DNA of 64,000 bases from CAZLIC01 sp964559535. Its GTDB lineage: Bacteria; Pseudomonadota; Alphaproteobacteria; Rhodobacterales; Rhodobacteraceae. The stretch covers positions 1-64,000 of the forward strand of contig CAZLIC010000003.1 of NCBI GenBank assembly GCA_964559535.1, in the 5' to 3' direction. Under the pieces are notes generated by a model, which worked only from the letters and a program-made list of their open reading frames with translations, searched no databases and was not told the origin of the DNA. Shown piece after piece: positions 1-8,872 of the stretch; the stretch's first letter is position 1, and every line of letters begins with the position of its first letter. Made by a program: the position numbers and the translations under genes.

Positions 1-514
1 CGCCCGAGGTCATGGTCAGCACCTGCCGCAGGCTGACCCCGTCATAGGCCGTGCCCTTCAGCCCCGGCACCAGTTCGGCCACCTGCACGTCCAGATCGGG
101 CAGCACCCCGTCCTCCGTGCGCAGGATTCCCAGCAGCATCGAGAGCCAGCTTTTTGCCATCGACCACGAGATGCGGCGGTCCTCGGGCCCGGTGCCCAGA
201 TAGTAGGATTCGTGCACCAGTGCCCCACCTTTCAGCACGACAATCCCGGTCACGCTGCGCGCGGCAATCCAGTCGGCCACCTGCTGCGGCGGCGTCCATT
301 GCGCGCCCTTGGGCAGCGGAAACACCGGCCCATCGCCGCGCGGCAGTGCAACGGTGACGAAGGCGCGGTCCATGTGGCTGAAATTGCCCACGATGTTCGG
401 CGCATCGAACAGCGTCACCACGGCATACAGCCGCGTCAGTTCCTGCCGCTTCCATACTGCCACGGCCGCGACCAGCAGCAGCACAACCACCAGAACCCGC
501 ACGACACGCCGCAT
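1..514 (-). CDS. Serine hydrolase, beta-lactamase/class C family (3' part beyond window)
   Basis: This is the N-terminal ~171 residues of a protein whose C-terminus lies beyond the left window edge. After the ATG at 514 comes a hydrophobic stretch (residues 1-20, rich in V and L) that looks like a membrane anchor or signal. The SxxK motif of penicillin-binding/class C beta-lactamase-like hydrolases follows as SMAKS within ISWSMAKSWLS (about residues 112-122), with the family-typical GVSLRQVLTMTSG near the visible end. The family includes esterases and peptidases, so the substrate cannot be named. It probably acts outside the cytoplasmic membrane. Family assignment is firm; specific function is unknown. 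Confidence 0.85.
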   Translation of the reverse strand, partial: MRRVVRVLVVVLLLVAAVAVWKRQELTRLYAVVTLFDAPNIVGNFSHMDRAFVTVALPRGDGPVFPLPKGAQWTPPQQVADWIAARSVTGIVVLKGGALVHESYYLGTGPEDRRISWSMAKSWLSMLLGILRTEDGVLPDLDVQVAELVPGLKGTAYDGVSLRQVLTMTSG

Positions 515-569
515 TGTCACCCCCCGTTTTGCGCCATGCTGACCACGCGCGGCCCCGTCCGGCAAGCCG

Positions 570-1580
570 TCAGGGCAAAGGGGCGGTCCATTCGATGCGC
601 TGCCCGTGGAATCCCGCGCGGCCCAGCGGCACCACCCGGCCCCCGGGCCACCGCGTGACCGTCACGGCGGCGCTGTCGGCCTGCCCGTCGGCCTCCATGG
701 CCAGCCGAAACACCTGGGCGTCGGGGCGGGCCGCGGCTTCCATCGCGGCCAGCGCCCGTTGGCGAGTGGCGTCGGGGAAGTATTGCCAGGCGATGGAATG
801 GAACACCACGCGCGGCCCTTCTGCCGCGGGACGTGCCGCCAGCCAGTCACCGGCATCGCCGGCGTCGACCCGCAGCGGGCTTGCCGCGGCCACGGCCAGC
901 GCGGCATGGGTGCGTGCCAGACGGTCGGGCTGGTCGGCCCAGATGTAGGACAGAAGCCGCAGCGCGTCGCGCTCCGGGTCGGCGGGGTGCAGGTCCACAC
1001 CCGCGCGCCGTGCCACCGGCAGCGCCACATCGGGTGGCGGCTCGCCCAGCCATTCGGGCGCCAGCCGCAAAGCGGCCTCTGCAGGCCCGCGCGACCAGCC
1101 GGGGCCGTCCAGCGCATAGTGGTCCCAGTGCAGGTTCAGGCCGGCACTGGCACCCGGTTCCAGCCACTCGACTGCCCGGCCACCCAAGGCCGCCGCAACC
1201 CAGCTTGCCCCGGAGATGGCCACGGTTGACCGGCGCACCTCGTTCGTTTGCGGCGGGCGGTCCAGCCAGCTGTCCACATGCGCTGCCTCGCGCCCCAGTG
1301 CCGCCATCGCCGCCACAGCCAGGTCGCCGTCCCCGGCAAAGGCCGCAGCCAGCGCCGGATCGCGCCCCGCCAGCACCAGCGCATGCAGCGCCGCCGCCAA
1401 CCGCAGCGGCACGGCATCCCCCGCCGCCGACATGTCGCCCGGCCATTCCGCCAGCCGCCGCCCCAGCGCGCTGCCGGGGTCGATCCCTTCGCCCAGCAGC
1501 ACCAGAAGCCGCCCCATCAAGGGCGACCCCAGCCGTTCGCAGGCCCGCGCTTGCGCGGCGAAAGCGCCTTGAACGGTCAC
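570..1580 (-). CDS. DUF2332 family protein
   Basis: A 336-residue soluble protein with no signal peptide or membrane segment. Its composition and central motifs (LEPGASAGLNLHWDHYA, about residues 140-157, and a later FHSIAWQYFP) match what I know of the DUF2332 family, a conserved group with no established reaction. The GASAGLNL stretch resembles a glycine-rich methyltransferase-like loop, but that is only a resemblance. Its start overlaps the end of the upstream pth gene by 4 nt (ATGA), implying translational coupling on the minus strand. No function is assigned. Confidence 0.8.
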   Translation of the reverse strand: MTVQGAFAAQARACERLGSPLMGRLLVLLGEGIDPGSALGRRLAEWPGDMSAAGDAVPLRLAAALHALVLAGRDPALAAAFAGDGDLAVAAMAALGREAAHVDSWLDRPPQTNEVRRSTVAISGASWVAAALGGRAVEWLEPGASAGLNLHWDHYALDGPGWSRGPAEAALRLAPEWLGEPPPDVALPVARRAGVDLHPADPERDALRLLSYIWADQPDRLARTHAALAVAAASPLRVDAGDAGDWLAARPAAEGPRVVFHSIAWQYFPDATRQRALAAMEAAARPDAQVFRLAMEADGQADSAAVTVTRWPGGRVVPLGRAGFHGQRIEWTAPLP

Positions 1581-2263
1581 CGGAACCGGTCCGCCAGCCG
1601 CTGGAACAGGCTGCGGGCATCGGGCGCCGGTTCCGCAGCAGGCGCGGGCGCGGGCTTCGCCACGGCCGCAGCCTCGCCTCCGCCGCTGCGCGGCGGTGCC
1701 GTCCGCAGCGCCACGGCATTCTGGAACCGCGCTGCATCGCCCGTGGCCAGCGCGGGCGCTCCGTCAGAGATCCCGCGCATCAGGTCGTCCAGCCAGTCGG
1801 CATCGGCCTTGGCGAAATCATGCAGCACATAGGCCGCCACCGCATCCTTGTGCCCCGGGTGCCCGATGCCCAGCCGCACCCGCGTATAGGCGTCGGTTCC
1901 CAGATGCGCATGGATGGACCGCAGCCCGTTGTGCCCCGCATGCCCCCCGCCCGCCTTGACCCGGCACTTGCCCGGCGCAAGGTCCAGTTCGTCATGAAAC
2001 ACGGTCACGTCGGCGGGCGTCAGCTTGTGGAAATCCAGCGCCGCCCGCACCGATTCTCCTGACAGGTTCATGAACGTGCCGGGCTTCAGCAGCAGCACCC
2101 GGTCCGAACCGAACCGCCCGTCCGCCGCTTCGCCCTTGAACGCCTTCTTCCAGCCCGAGAAGCCATGGTCCGCCGCAATGCGGTCCACCGCCATGAAGCC
2201 GACGTTGTGGCGGTTGCCCGCGTATTTTGCACCCGGGTTGCCCAGGCCCACCCACAGCTTCAT
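1577..2263 (-). CDS. pth: Peptidyl-tRNA hydrolase
   Basis: Cleaves peptidyl-tRNA released by abortive translation, recycling tRNA in the cytoplasm. The Pth fold is clear: GLGNPG at the N-terminus, the catalytic His in GNRHNVGF (about residue 20), the substrate-binding Asn in FMNLSG (about 66), the Asp in FHDELDL (about 92) and GGHAGHNGLRS (about 107-117). At 228 residues it exceeds the usual ~190. The extra ~40 C-terminal residues are Ala/Pro-rich and end in a basic amphipathic stretch (SLFQRLADRFR), an extension I recall from Rhodobacterales homologues. It is the first gene of a two-gene unit with the DUF2332 gene. Confidence 0.97.
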   Translation of the reverse strand: MKLWVGLGNPGAKYAGNRHNVGFMAVDRIAADHGFSGWKKAFKGEAADGRFGSDRVLLLKPGTFMNLSGESVRAALDFHKLTPADVTVFHDELDLAPGKCRVKAGGGHAGHNGLRSIHAHLGTDAYTRVRLGIGHPGHKDAVAAYVLHDFAKADADWLDDLMRGISDGAPALATGDAARFQNAVALRTAPPRSGGGEAAAVAKPAPAPAAEPAPDARSLFQRLADRFR

Positions 2264-2351
2264 CGCCGCCTCCTTGACGCCCCGACGATGTAGGCGAACC
2301 CGGCGTGCAAAGCCAGACCAAGCCCCGCCGACCCGTCAGCCGCTGGATTGC

Positions 2352-3608
2352 CTATCGTGCCGCGCCCAGCAGGTCCTTCAGCACCAGCGCCATCACCTTG
2401 GCACTGTCCTCCATGTCGCCGATCCCTACCCATTCGTCGGGCTGATGCGCCAGATGCAGCAGGCCCGGCCCGTAGGCGATGCAATCTTTCAGCTTGCCGA
2501 TCCGGTCGATGTGCTTCTGGTCATAGGTGCCCGGCGAGGCCACGAACTCGGGGTGCCGCCCCAGCACCCGTTCCACCGCCGCCGCGGTGGACCGCACCAC
2601 CGCCGCGTCACGGTCGGCCATCACCGGCGCCACCTCGAACAGGTCGCGCATGGTAAAGGCGAAGCCCCGCCGTTCGGCCACCCGGTCCACCACGGCGCGC
2701 ATCTCGGCCTTCACCGCCTCGACCGATTCCTCGATCAGCCAGCGCCGGTCGATCACGATGCGGCAGCGGTCGGCCACGCAGGGGGCAGGCAACCCGTCGC
2801 CCTCGTCCTGCCCGCCATGGACCGAGTTGATGTTCAGCGTCGCCGCCCGCGCCCCCTCGGGCACCACCGGCATGGCCGTCAGCCGCCCGGCCAGCACAGG
2901 GTACAGCCGCTCTTCGATCTCGGCCAGCACCGCGCCCATGTGGCGGATCGCGCTGTCGCCCAGGAAGGGCATCGAGCCGTGGGCAATCCGCCCCTGCGTC
3001 TCGATCTCGGCCCACCAGACGCCGCGGTGGCCCAGGCAGATGCGGTCCTTGTTCAGCGGTTCGGGGATGATGACGTGATCCACCCGCCCCTTCGCGAAAT
3101 ACCCATGCTGCGCCAGATAGGCGACGCCGCCATACCCGCCCGATTCCTCATCGGCCGTGGCGGAAATCTCCACCGCCCCCCGGTGCCCCGGATACACCCA
3201 CCGGAACGCCTCGGCCGCAATCACACTCGCCGCCAGCCCGCCCTTCATGTCGCAGGCACCCCGGCCATAGACCCGGTCGCCCTCCACCACGCCACCAAAA
3301 GGGTCACGCGTCCAGCCGTGGCCCACCTCGACCACGTCGTGATGGCTGTTGAAATGCACACACGGCCCGTCGCCCCCCACCCGCGCCACCAGGTTCCAGC
3401 GCGGAAAGGCGTCGCTGTCCCCCGGCGCACCGATGGCCCGCACAAAGTCGATCTCGAACCCCTGCGGCGCCAGCCGCGCCGCCAGATACTCGCAGATGTC
3501 GCGGTACCGCGCGCCCGGCGGGTTCAGCGTGGGAATGCGGACAAGGTCCTGCGTCAGCCCCACCAGGTCTGCCCGCCGCGCCTCGATCTCTGCCATCAGC
3601 CTGTCCAT
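2352..3608 (-). CDS. M20 family metallopeptidase (ArgE/DapE type deacylase)
   Basis: A 418-residue zinc amidohydrolase of the acetylornithine deacetylase/succinyl-diaminopimelate desuccinylase type. Metal and catalytic residues are visible in order: the His/Asp pair in HFNSHHDVVEVG, the bridging Asp in GRGACDMKGG, the Glu pair in TADEESGG, an acidic ligand in IIPEPLN and the late His in YDQKHIDRIG. The lid domain lies between. The true substrate (N-acyl amino acid or dipeptide) cannot be read from sequence. The ATG at 3608 (MDRLMAEIEARR) was chosen because it gives the normal family N-terminus. ATG 3617 is an alternative, and a longer start at 3698 would run into the promoter of the divergent operon. 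Confidence 0.88.
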   Translation of the reverse strand: MDRLMAEIEARRADLVGLTQDLVRIPTLNPPGARYRDICEYLAARLAPQGFEIDFVRAIGAPGDSDAFPRWNLVARVGGDGPCVHFNSHHDVVEVGHGWTRDPFGGVVEGDRVYGRGACDMKGGLAASVIAAEAFRWVYPGHRGAVEISATADEESGGYGGVAYLAQHGYFAKGRVDHVIIPEPLNKDRICLGHRGVWWAEIETQGRIAHGSMPFLGDSAIRHMGAVLAEIEERLYPVLAGRLTAMPVVPEGARAATLNINSVHGGQDEGDGLPAPCVADRCRIVIDRRWLIEESVEAVKAEMRAVVDRVAERRGFAFTMRDLFEVAPVMADRDAAVVRSTAAAVERVLGRHPEFVASPGTYDQKHIDRIGKLKDCIAYGPGLLHLAHQPDEWVGIGDMEDSAKVMALVLKDLLGAAR

Positions 3609-3721
3609 GCCGCGCATGGTGCCGCCACAGGCCGCCCGCGCCAAGCGATTTCCGGTGACACAGGGGGTGCAACTTGCCATACCATCCCCCACATGCACCG
3701 CACATGATTTGGAGAGGGCAG

Positions 3722-4795
3722 ATGGCCGATTTCGACAGCATGATCCAGAAAAGCCAGGCGCAGGTGACCGAGGCGCAGTCCAAGATCAGCGCGATCACCA
3801 GCCGCATCGAGGAGGCGCGGTCAAAGCTGGCCGCCGGTGAGGCCGCGATCGATGTTGAAAATGCCACCCTGCAGGACGTGCACCAGCACACCGACCTGAT
3901 GAACGCCAACATCGCCGAGCTGATCATGGGGCTGGACGATGTCACCGCCGGATTCTCCAAGGACTTCGACGAGATGCGGTCGAAGACGGGGATGGAATCC
4001 TTCATCGGCATCTTCTCGAATGCCAAGGCCGAATCGATGCGGCAGGAGCGCCTGCGCGCCGCCACCATCGACGACAAGCTGCAGGACCTGATCGGCAAGT
4101 CGGACGTGATCGTGAAGCTGCTGCAGGGCCAGCTTGACCTCCTGAACGGCCAGAAGGCCTCGGTCGAGGCCAACCTGACCTCGACCCTGACCGAACGCGA
4201 GGAAACGGTTGCCGCACTTGAGGCGGTCCGGTCGCAGATTGCCGCAATGGACCCGACGCTGATCGACCTGGAAAACAAGATCTCGGTCGAGATGGACGCC
4301 GCCGCCCGCACCCGGCTGGAAACCGAACTGGCCGAACTGAACAAGCAGCACAACGCGATGGTCCAGGACGAACAGGTCAAGATCGCCAAGTCGCAGACGC
4401 TGGAACGCTATATCGAAAAGGGCAAGACCTGGGTCGATTCGCTGCAGAACCAGGCGGCGACGCAGATGGTGCTGATCAACAAGCTGCAGACCGACACCAA
4501 GCAGCGCGTGGTCCTGTACGACGCCCTGACCGCATCCTTGAAAACCGCCCAGCAACAGGACGTCGCCCACCGCATCAACGAGATCGGGGTCAAGACGGAT
4601 CAAGAGGCGCAGGCGGCCATGGCGGCCATCGGTTCGGCCACCAATGACCGGATGGCCGAGATGCTGGAGAAACACGAAGACCACATGGTCTTTGCCCGCA
4701 AGGTGCTGGAAGCCAAGGCCAAGGCCGATGAGCGGTTCGCGCGGCGGTTCGCGGCGATCGTCGAGAAGCACGACAAGAATGCGTATGGTGAATGA
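3722..4795 (+). CDS. TelA-like coiled-coil protein, first gene of the AAA+ operon
   Basis: A 357-residue protein that is nearly all alpha-helical. It is rich in A, E, K, Q and L heptads, with no membrane segment, signal peptide or catalytic motif. Successive long helices and the segment LERYIEKGKTWVDSLQNQ (about residues 240-257) recall the architecture of TelA/KlaA-type toxic-anion-resistance proteins; this is similarity by eye, not a proven family match. A good ribosome site (GGAGAGG) precedes the ATG at 3722. It opens an operon running to 11184 and its stop overlaps the next start (ATGA). A scaffold or membrane-stress role is inference only. Confidence 0.75.
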   Translation: MADFDSMIQKSQAQVTEAQSKISAITSRIEEARSKLAAGEAAIDVENATLQDVHQHTDLMNANIAELIMGLDDVTAGFSKDFDEMRSKTGMESFIGIFSNAKAESMRQERLRAATIDDKLQDLIGKSDVIVKLLQGQLDLLNGQKASVEANLTSTLTEREETVAALEAVRSQIAAMDPTLIDLENKISVEMDAAARTRLETELAELNKQHNAMVQDEQVKIAKSQTLERYIEKGKTWVDSLQNQAATQMVLINKLQTDTKQRVVLYDALTASLKTAQQQDVAHRINEIGVKTDQEAQAAMAAIGSATNDRMAEMLEKHEDHMVFARKVLEAKAKADERFARRFAAIVEKHDKNAYGE

Positions 4796-5133
4796 GGTTT
4801 GACGAGCAGGTTCGTTGGTCCCGCAGATGGGGCGGGGGCGGCGTGTTGCTGTCTGCAATCGCGCACGCTATTTTTCAACTCCTTGGCTGGTGGCCGGTCA
4901 AGACTACCTTGGCCGACGCTGGATGGTTCGGTTACGTTTGGATTTTTTGGTGCGCCTTTGCCCTCATTTCCTTTGTTCTGTTGATGTTTGGTGGCGTCAT
5001 GCGGCCCTTACATAAGTGGCTTTGGCATCCTTCTTTGGAGGGGTCGCCGTACTATGTCAGTGCCATTGCACGAAACTTACTTCAGCGGAATTGGCTGTGG
5101 ATCAACGAGGCGGGCAAAGATCGCGATGCCTGA
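4792..5133 (+). CDS. Small membrane protein, unknown (cargo ORF 1)
   Basis: A 113-residue protein with two hydrophobic segments (about residues 17-34 and 45-70) separated by a short polar loop, then a basic/aromatic tail (RPLHKWLWHPSLEG). I do not recognise a family. Its start overlaps the upstream stop by 4 nt and its own stop overlaps the next start by 8 nt, so it is embedded in the translation chain of the operon. Base composition is unlike the neighbours: by hand count, 4921-4980 is 28/60 G+C, in a region otherwise mostly above 60%. This suggests a later arrival than the core genes. It may be a membrane partner or an immunity-like accessory protein; neither is shown by sequence. Confidence 0.6.
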   Translation: MRFDEQVRWSRRWGGGGVLLSAIAHAIFQLLGWWPVKTTLADAGWFGYVWIFWCAFALISFVLLMFGGVMRPLHKWLWHPSLEGSPYYVSAIARNLLQRNWLWINEAGKDRDA

Positions 5134-6247
5134 AACCCCCCTCACCTCCGACCACGCCGAAATCACCGACACCTTGCTGGCGCGGTCCTATTTCGCCACC
5201 TTCGACCGCATCCTCACCCACCTCGGCCGGGTCGCGGCGGAACTGGAAACGCAGGGCAGCCTGTCCCGCGTCGAGGCGCGGGCCGTGGCGGGGCACCTGA
5301 CCGCCCTGTCCCGCACCTTCCATGCGCTGTCCTTCAAATACCTGATGACCGGCCGCACCGACGGCCCCCTGCCCGGCCGCCCCACATTCGACCGGCACGA
5401 CTCGGGCTTCCCGGTGGCGCAGGAACTGATGGTCATGGCCAACGACGCCCTGCAGGCCGACCGGCACCTGGGCGGCATGGCGTCGGACACCGAGCTGAAA
5501 GACCGCATGGTGCGCCAGATCGTCGGCGACCTGACCATCCCGACACAGCTGCAATTCGCCCTGTCGCAGCGGCTGTACTATGAGACGCTGAAGACCGGCG
5601 GCCTGTTCTGGCCCCGCAACGACCCCGTCGCGCAATGGTTGGGCGAAGGCGACGGGCGCCGCCGCTGGATGCTGACCTGGGCGGTCTACGACACGCAAAC
5701 CAACCTTCCGGTCGTTTACCTGCTGGAAACCGAGGACTCGGGCAAGACCCCCCTCGCCCAGTCCAACAGCCGCTGGCCTGCCGTGCAGGCGCATCTGATG
5801 GCGCAGTCGGTTTCCGGGCTGAAACTGGTCACCATCGCGCAGGGGTTCGACACCGATTTCGACGACCTCCACCCCAAACGCCTGCGCCGCCTGACAATGG
5901 GTCCCATGCACCACGCCGGGTTCACCCTGCAGACCGGCCCGCTCGACGCCATCCTGAAAGAGGTGGCGACCGAGGCGGGGCAGGACTGGGCGCTGGTCTG
6001 GACGGTGGAGGATCTGGTGTCCGAACGCGAGGACACGGTCAAGGACGGCTGGTTTTCCTCCGTCCAGCGGCAGATCTGGAAACTGGGCGAAGAATGGGGC
6101 GGCCCCACCGGCACCACCCGCACCGAACAGATGATGGTGGTTCCCGAACGCGTTGCACAGGTGCTGATCGAACGCAACCCGCCGGGCCTGCGCGATGCCC
6201 GCAAGTTCATCGTGGGCGCGGGCGGGCGGCTGATGGTGCAGAGGTAG
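5126..6247 (+). CDS. Conserved-looking soluble protein of unknown function in AAA+ operon
   Basis: A 373-residue protein without signal peptide or membrane segments and with no catalytic motif that I recognise. The first ~170 residues are helical; the middle and C-terminal parts look mixed alpha/beta (RRRWMLTWAVYDTQTNLPVV, then DWALVWTVEDLVSE). Codon use is the GC-rich local norm, unlike the ORFs on either side. The ATG at 5126 was chosen because it follows directly on the preceding ORF (8-nt overlap) and starts a soluble N-terminus (MPETPLTSDHAE). Upstream in-frame ATGs would overlap that ORF extensively. Operon position suggests it acts with the ATPase encoded at 6750-8681. Confidence 0.75.
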   Translation: MPETPLTSDHAEITDTLLARSYFATFDRILTHLGRVAAELETQGSLSRVEARAVAGHLTALSRTFHALSFKYLMTGRTDGPLPGRPTFDRHDSGFPVAQELMVMANDALQADRHLGGMASDTELKDRMVRQIVGDLTIPTQLQFALSQRLYYETLKTGGLFWPRNDPVAQWLGEGDGRRRWMLTWAVYDTQTNLPVVYLLETEDSGKTPLAQSNSRWPAVQAHLMAQSVSGLKLVTIAQGFDTDFDDLHPKRLRRLTMGPMHHAGFTLQTGPLDAILKEVATEAGQDWALVWTVEDLVSEREDTVKDGWFSSVQRQIWKLGEEWGGPTGTTRTEQMMVVPERVAQVLIERNPPGLRDARKFIVGAGGRLMVQR

Positions 6248-6250
6248 GCG

Positions 6251-6748
6251 ATGAGGTGGTCCGCCGTCGCAAAAGCACTAAGAAATCTGCTCCTGATTGG
6301 GGCTGGACTAGTCACGGCGTTCGCTCTTATCATTTTCTTGGCGATCTACTATTTGGATGCCAATTCTAAACGCAACAAGATTCTTTATTTGGCAGCTCTT
6401 CCCGTGTCTGAGGTTATCTTCGGCCTTAAAAAACTTGGATTCAAGAATGTTGGCACGTTCAGTCTTGATGCGGGCGCGGCTGATTTCTGCTCGTTGCAGA
6501 GCCCTGTTTTTCCAAGGAGATTGAAGCCGTTGCCATGGATGATCAATGGCGGAGTGCAAGTTACGTGTTGGGATGGCGAAACAGATCGGAAGCCAATTTC
6601 TTTCTTCCGCGTCTGTCACCCGTCAAGCGGCAATGCGGCCGAGGTTGCTGTGGCAGAAATCTGGACAGATATCTCCGGAGGGTCTTGGGATGGCGGAATC
6701 CTCCCAGAGGACTCGGGTGGACCCTGCTTGATCACTGGGAGCACATGA
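6251..6748 (+). CDS. Membrane-anchored protein, unknown (cargo ORF 2)
   Basis: A 165-residue protein with one strong N-terminal transmembrane segment (about residues 9-35), followed by ~130 residues predicted to lie in the periplasm. That domain has four cysteines (in DFCSLQ, VTCWDG, RVCHPS and GPCLIT), compatible with two disulfides. No family is recognised. It begins 3 nt after the upstream stop and ends 1 nt before the ATG of the AAA+ gene. Composition is strikingly different from its neighbours: bases 6361-6420 are 24/60 G+C by hand count, with rare-looking AT-ending codons. This is the clearest sign of horizontal insertion in the operon. Confidence 0.6.
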   Translation: MRWSAVAKALRNLLLIGAGLVTAFALIIFLAIYYLDANSKRNKILYLAALPVSEVIFGLKKLGFKNVGTFSLDAGAADFCSLQSPVFPRRLKPLPWMINGGVQVTCWDGETDRKPISFFRVCHPSSGNAAEVAVAEIWTDISGGSWDGGILPEDSGGPCLITGST

Positions 6749-6749
6749 A

Positions 6750-8681
6750 ATGACCCCCCGCGACACGATGGAACTGCCGGAATCCGCCATCCGCGCGCAA
6801 TATGAACATGCGTTCGGCTTTCTGGCCGGGTTCGACCACGCCCCCCGCCTGGCCAAGCCCACCGCCCCCGCCGCGGCCCCCGCCGAACTCTCGCCCGGCA
6901 TCCCCGGCCGCCCGCGCTTCCGTTCCACCACCCCCGGCCTCGTCACCCGCCCCACCACCCGCCCCGGCGGCGTGCGGATCATCGAACGGGTAGAAGCGGG
7001 CAGTGACGGGCTGCTGACCCCCCTGCAATCCGCCGTCCTGAACACCCTGCGCCGGGCGCTGGCGGTGGCTTTGGCGATGGGTGACCTGCTGTCAGCCCAA
7101 TCAGGCCTCGCAGAATTGAAGAAGGCCAACCTGGAGGGGCGCCTGCCCGAAAACCGCAAGGCCGAATTCACCGAACTGCTGGCCGCCGAGGCTTTGGCCA
7201 CCCTCTACACCTTCGGCAACGCCACCGCCTTCCTTCTGGCCCCACACCTCGGGTCCACCACCGTGGAAATCGGCACGGTGGACGAAATCCTCACCGACAA
7301 CGCCCCCCTGGCCCTGATGGGCGCGCTGTGGGAACTGGATCAGGACATCGCGGTGCATGCCGCCGACGAGGCGCGGCTGGCCGCCACCGTCGCCGCCTTT
7401 GCCGAGGCGCTGATGAAGCAGGTGGCGTTGCGCGCCCAAGCCGCGCCACGGACGGCTGCCTTCACCGGCGGCTCGTGGAAGGTAGACGCCGACGGTCTGA
7501 CCATCGCCGGATTCACCCCCGCGCGCGCGGCCAAGGGCGGCGCACTGGCCATGGCGTTCAAGAAGCCGACCGACGTGGTGGGCAACCACATTGCCAAATA
7601 CCAGGCGATGAAGCTGTCGAAAATGCTGATGGCCTATGACTTTGACCGCAAGCTGAACCCCTTTGCCGAACTGGGCGGGTTCATCTTCACCTTCATGGGC
7701 GACGGCAAGCCGGGCACCGGCAAGACCACGCTGATCCAGATGATGGCGGGGATGCTGAACGATTATTGCAAAACGGCCGGGTATCCGTTCGTTTACCGCA
7801 ACTTCGGCATCGACCAGATCGACAGCTATCAGGGCAAGTCGGGCCAAAACGCCAAGGCCTTCATGGATAACGTGCTTGACCCCGGCGCCATCGGCTTTGG
7901 CACCATCGACGACATCGACCAGGTGGCGGGCAAGCGGGGCGACCGGCAGTCCAGCGCAGGCCAGCAAGAGGTGACGGCGGTGTTCATGGGCGCCTTTGCG
8001 GGTGCGAACACGGTTGTCCGGGGCAACTGCACCTTCGGGATGTTCAGCAACTACCCCGAGAACGTGGACGACGCCCTGCGCCAAAGGGCAGGCGCACGGT
8101 TCCTTGTCGACGGCCCGCAGACGCGTGAGGATTACATCGACATCCTGTCGCTTCTCTTGGGCAAGAACCATTCCATCCCGGTGGGCGACCACGAATTGTT
8201 CGCGGCGCAAGAGATCAAGCGGGCAGTTGCCGCCAGTTTCGAGGGGCATTCGCGGCCGCATGAAGAGGGGCTGGTGCAGGTGTGGGAGAAGGTGGCGGCG
8301 GATATCGGGCCGCTGGATACCATCGCGAAACTTGGCACCTATCTGAAGGCGATCCAGCAGGCGGACGAGCGGTTCACCGGGCGGGCCATCAAGAACATCA
8401 CCGACGCAGTCAAGGTGCGGGCGATGGATTTCGAACTGCCCGACGAATGGATGGCCAACCCCGACCTGTTCCTGTTCAAGGGGTATGACGAGAAGCTGGC
8501 GATGATCCGCGGGCTGATGACGCCCATCACGGTGGACATGGTGATCCAGGAAATCAACCGCTACGCCGACAGCGAATTCCGCTATGCCGACAAATCGGAC
8601 GAGGTGGCCATCGACGGCATGGTGCGCGACATGCGGCGGGGGGAAGAGGCGAAGAAACGGTATCTGGAGGGGCGGGGGTGA
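6750..8681 (+). CDS. AAA+ ATPase, core of uncharacterised operon
   Basis: A 643-residue ATPase. The N-terminal ~300 residues carry no ATPase motif and are Pro/Ala-rich at first (residues 25-60). Walker A is GKPGTGKT (319-326) and a Walker B-like IDDID lies at 386-390. The NVDDALRQRAGARF segment (438-451) is placed like the sensor/arginine-finger region of classical AAA ATPases. It probably forms a ring that remodels a protein partner. It shares an operon with a TelA-like coiled-coil protein, two large unknown proteins and membrane proteins, so a membrane-linked remodelling role is plausible. The fold is certain from motifs; substrate and process are unknown. Confidence 0.85.
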   Translation: MTPRDTMELPESAIRAQYEHAFGFLAGFDHAPRLAKPTAPAAAPAELSPGIPGRPRFRSTTPGLVTRPTTRPGGVRIIERVEAGSDGLLTPLQSAVLNTLRRALAVALAMGDLLSAQSGLAELKKANLEGRLPENRKAEFTELLAAEALATLYTFGNATAFLLAPHLGSTTVEIGTVDEILTDNAPLALMGALWELDQDIAVHAADEARLAATVAAFAEALMKQVALRAQAAPRTAAFTGGSWKVDADGLTIAGFTPARAAKGGALAMAFKKPTDVVGNHIAKYQAMKLSKMLMAYDFDRKLNPFAELGGFIFTFMGDGKPGTGKTTLIQMMAGMLNDYCKTAGYPFVYRNFGIDQIDSYQGKSGQNAKAFMDNVLDPGAIGFGTIDDIDQVAGKRGDRQSSAGQQEVTAVFMGAFAGANTVVRGNCTFGMFSNYPENVDDALRQRAGARFLVDGPQTREDYIDILSLLLGKNHSIPVGDHELFAAQEIKRAVAASFEGHSRPHEEGLVQVWEKVAADIGPLDTIAKLGTYLKAIQQADERFTGRAIKNITDAVKVRAMDFELPDEWMANPDLFLFKGYDEKLAMIRGLMTPITVDMVIQEINRYADSEFRYADKSDEVAIDGMVRDMRRGEEAKKRYLEGRG

Positions 8682-8872
8682 TGGGCGAACAAGGTTGGGA
8701 CGCCAAAGAAATTAGTCGGATTGCCAAGGACCGCTATGGCAGTCTGAAAGCGATGTTCGAACACTTCGGATGGCCGGAAAGAGGGTCCAAGATGATGCCG
8801 GCACAAGGTCGGCGTGTATGTGAGCAGTTTGGCTCCGTGGAACACTTCGTGCGTGTTCACGAAACCCAATGA
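8681..8872 (+). CDS. Small protein, unknown (cargo ORF 3)
   Basis: A 63-residue basic, helical protein (MGEQGWDAKEISRIAKDRYG...). It starts at the ATG overlapping the AAA+ stop (TGATG) and ends in an ATGA overlap with the next gene. An SRIAKDRYGSLKAMFEHFGW-like stretch could form a short helix-turn-helix, but it is too short for confidence. No family is recognised. Its composition is less GC-rich than the genes on either side, like the other two small ORFs in this operon. Expression is supported mainly by exact coupling at both ends. Confidence 0.5.
   Translation: MGEQGWDAKEISRIAKDRYGSLKAMFEHFGWPERGSKMMPAQGRRVCEQFGSVEHFVRVHETQ

Noticed and set aside
3821..4858. 345-codon frame antisense to the coiled-coil gene
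   Set aside because: The plus-strand protein has a good ribosome site, regular heptads and operon coupling; the antisense frame is a by-product of its codon bias.
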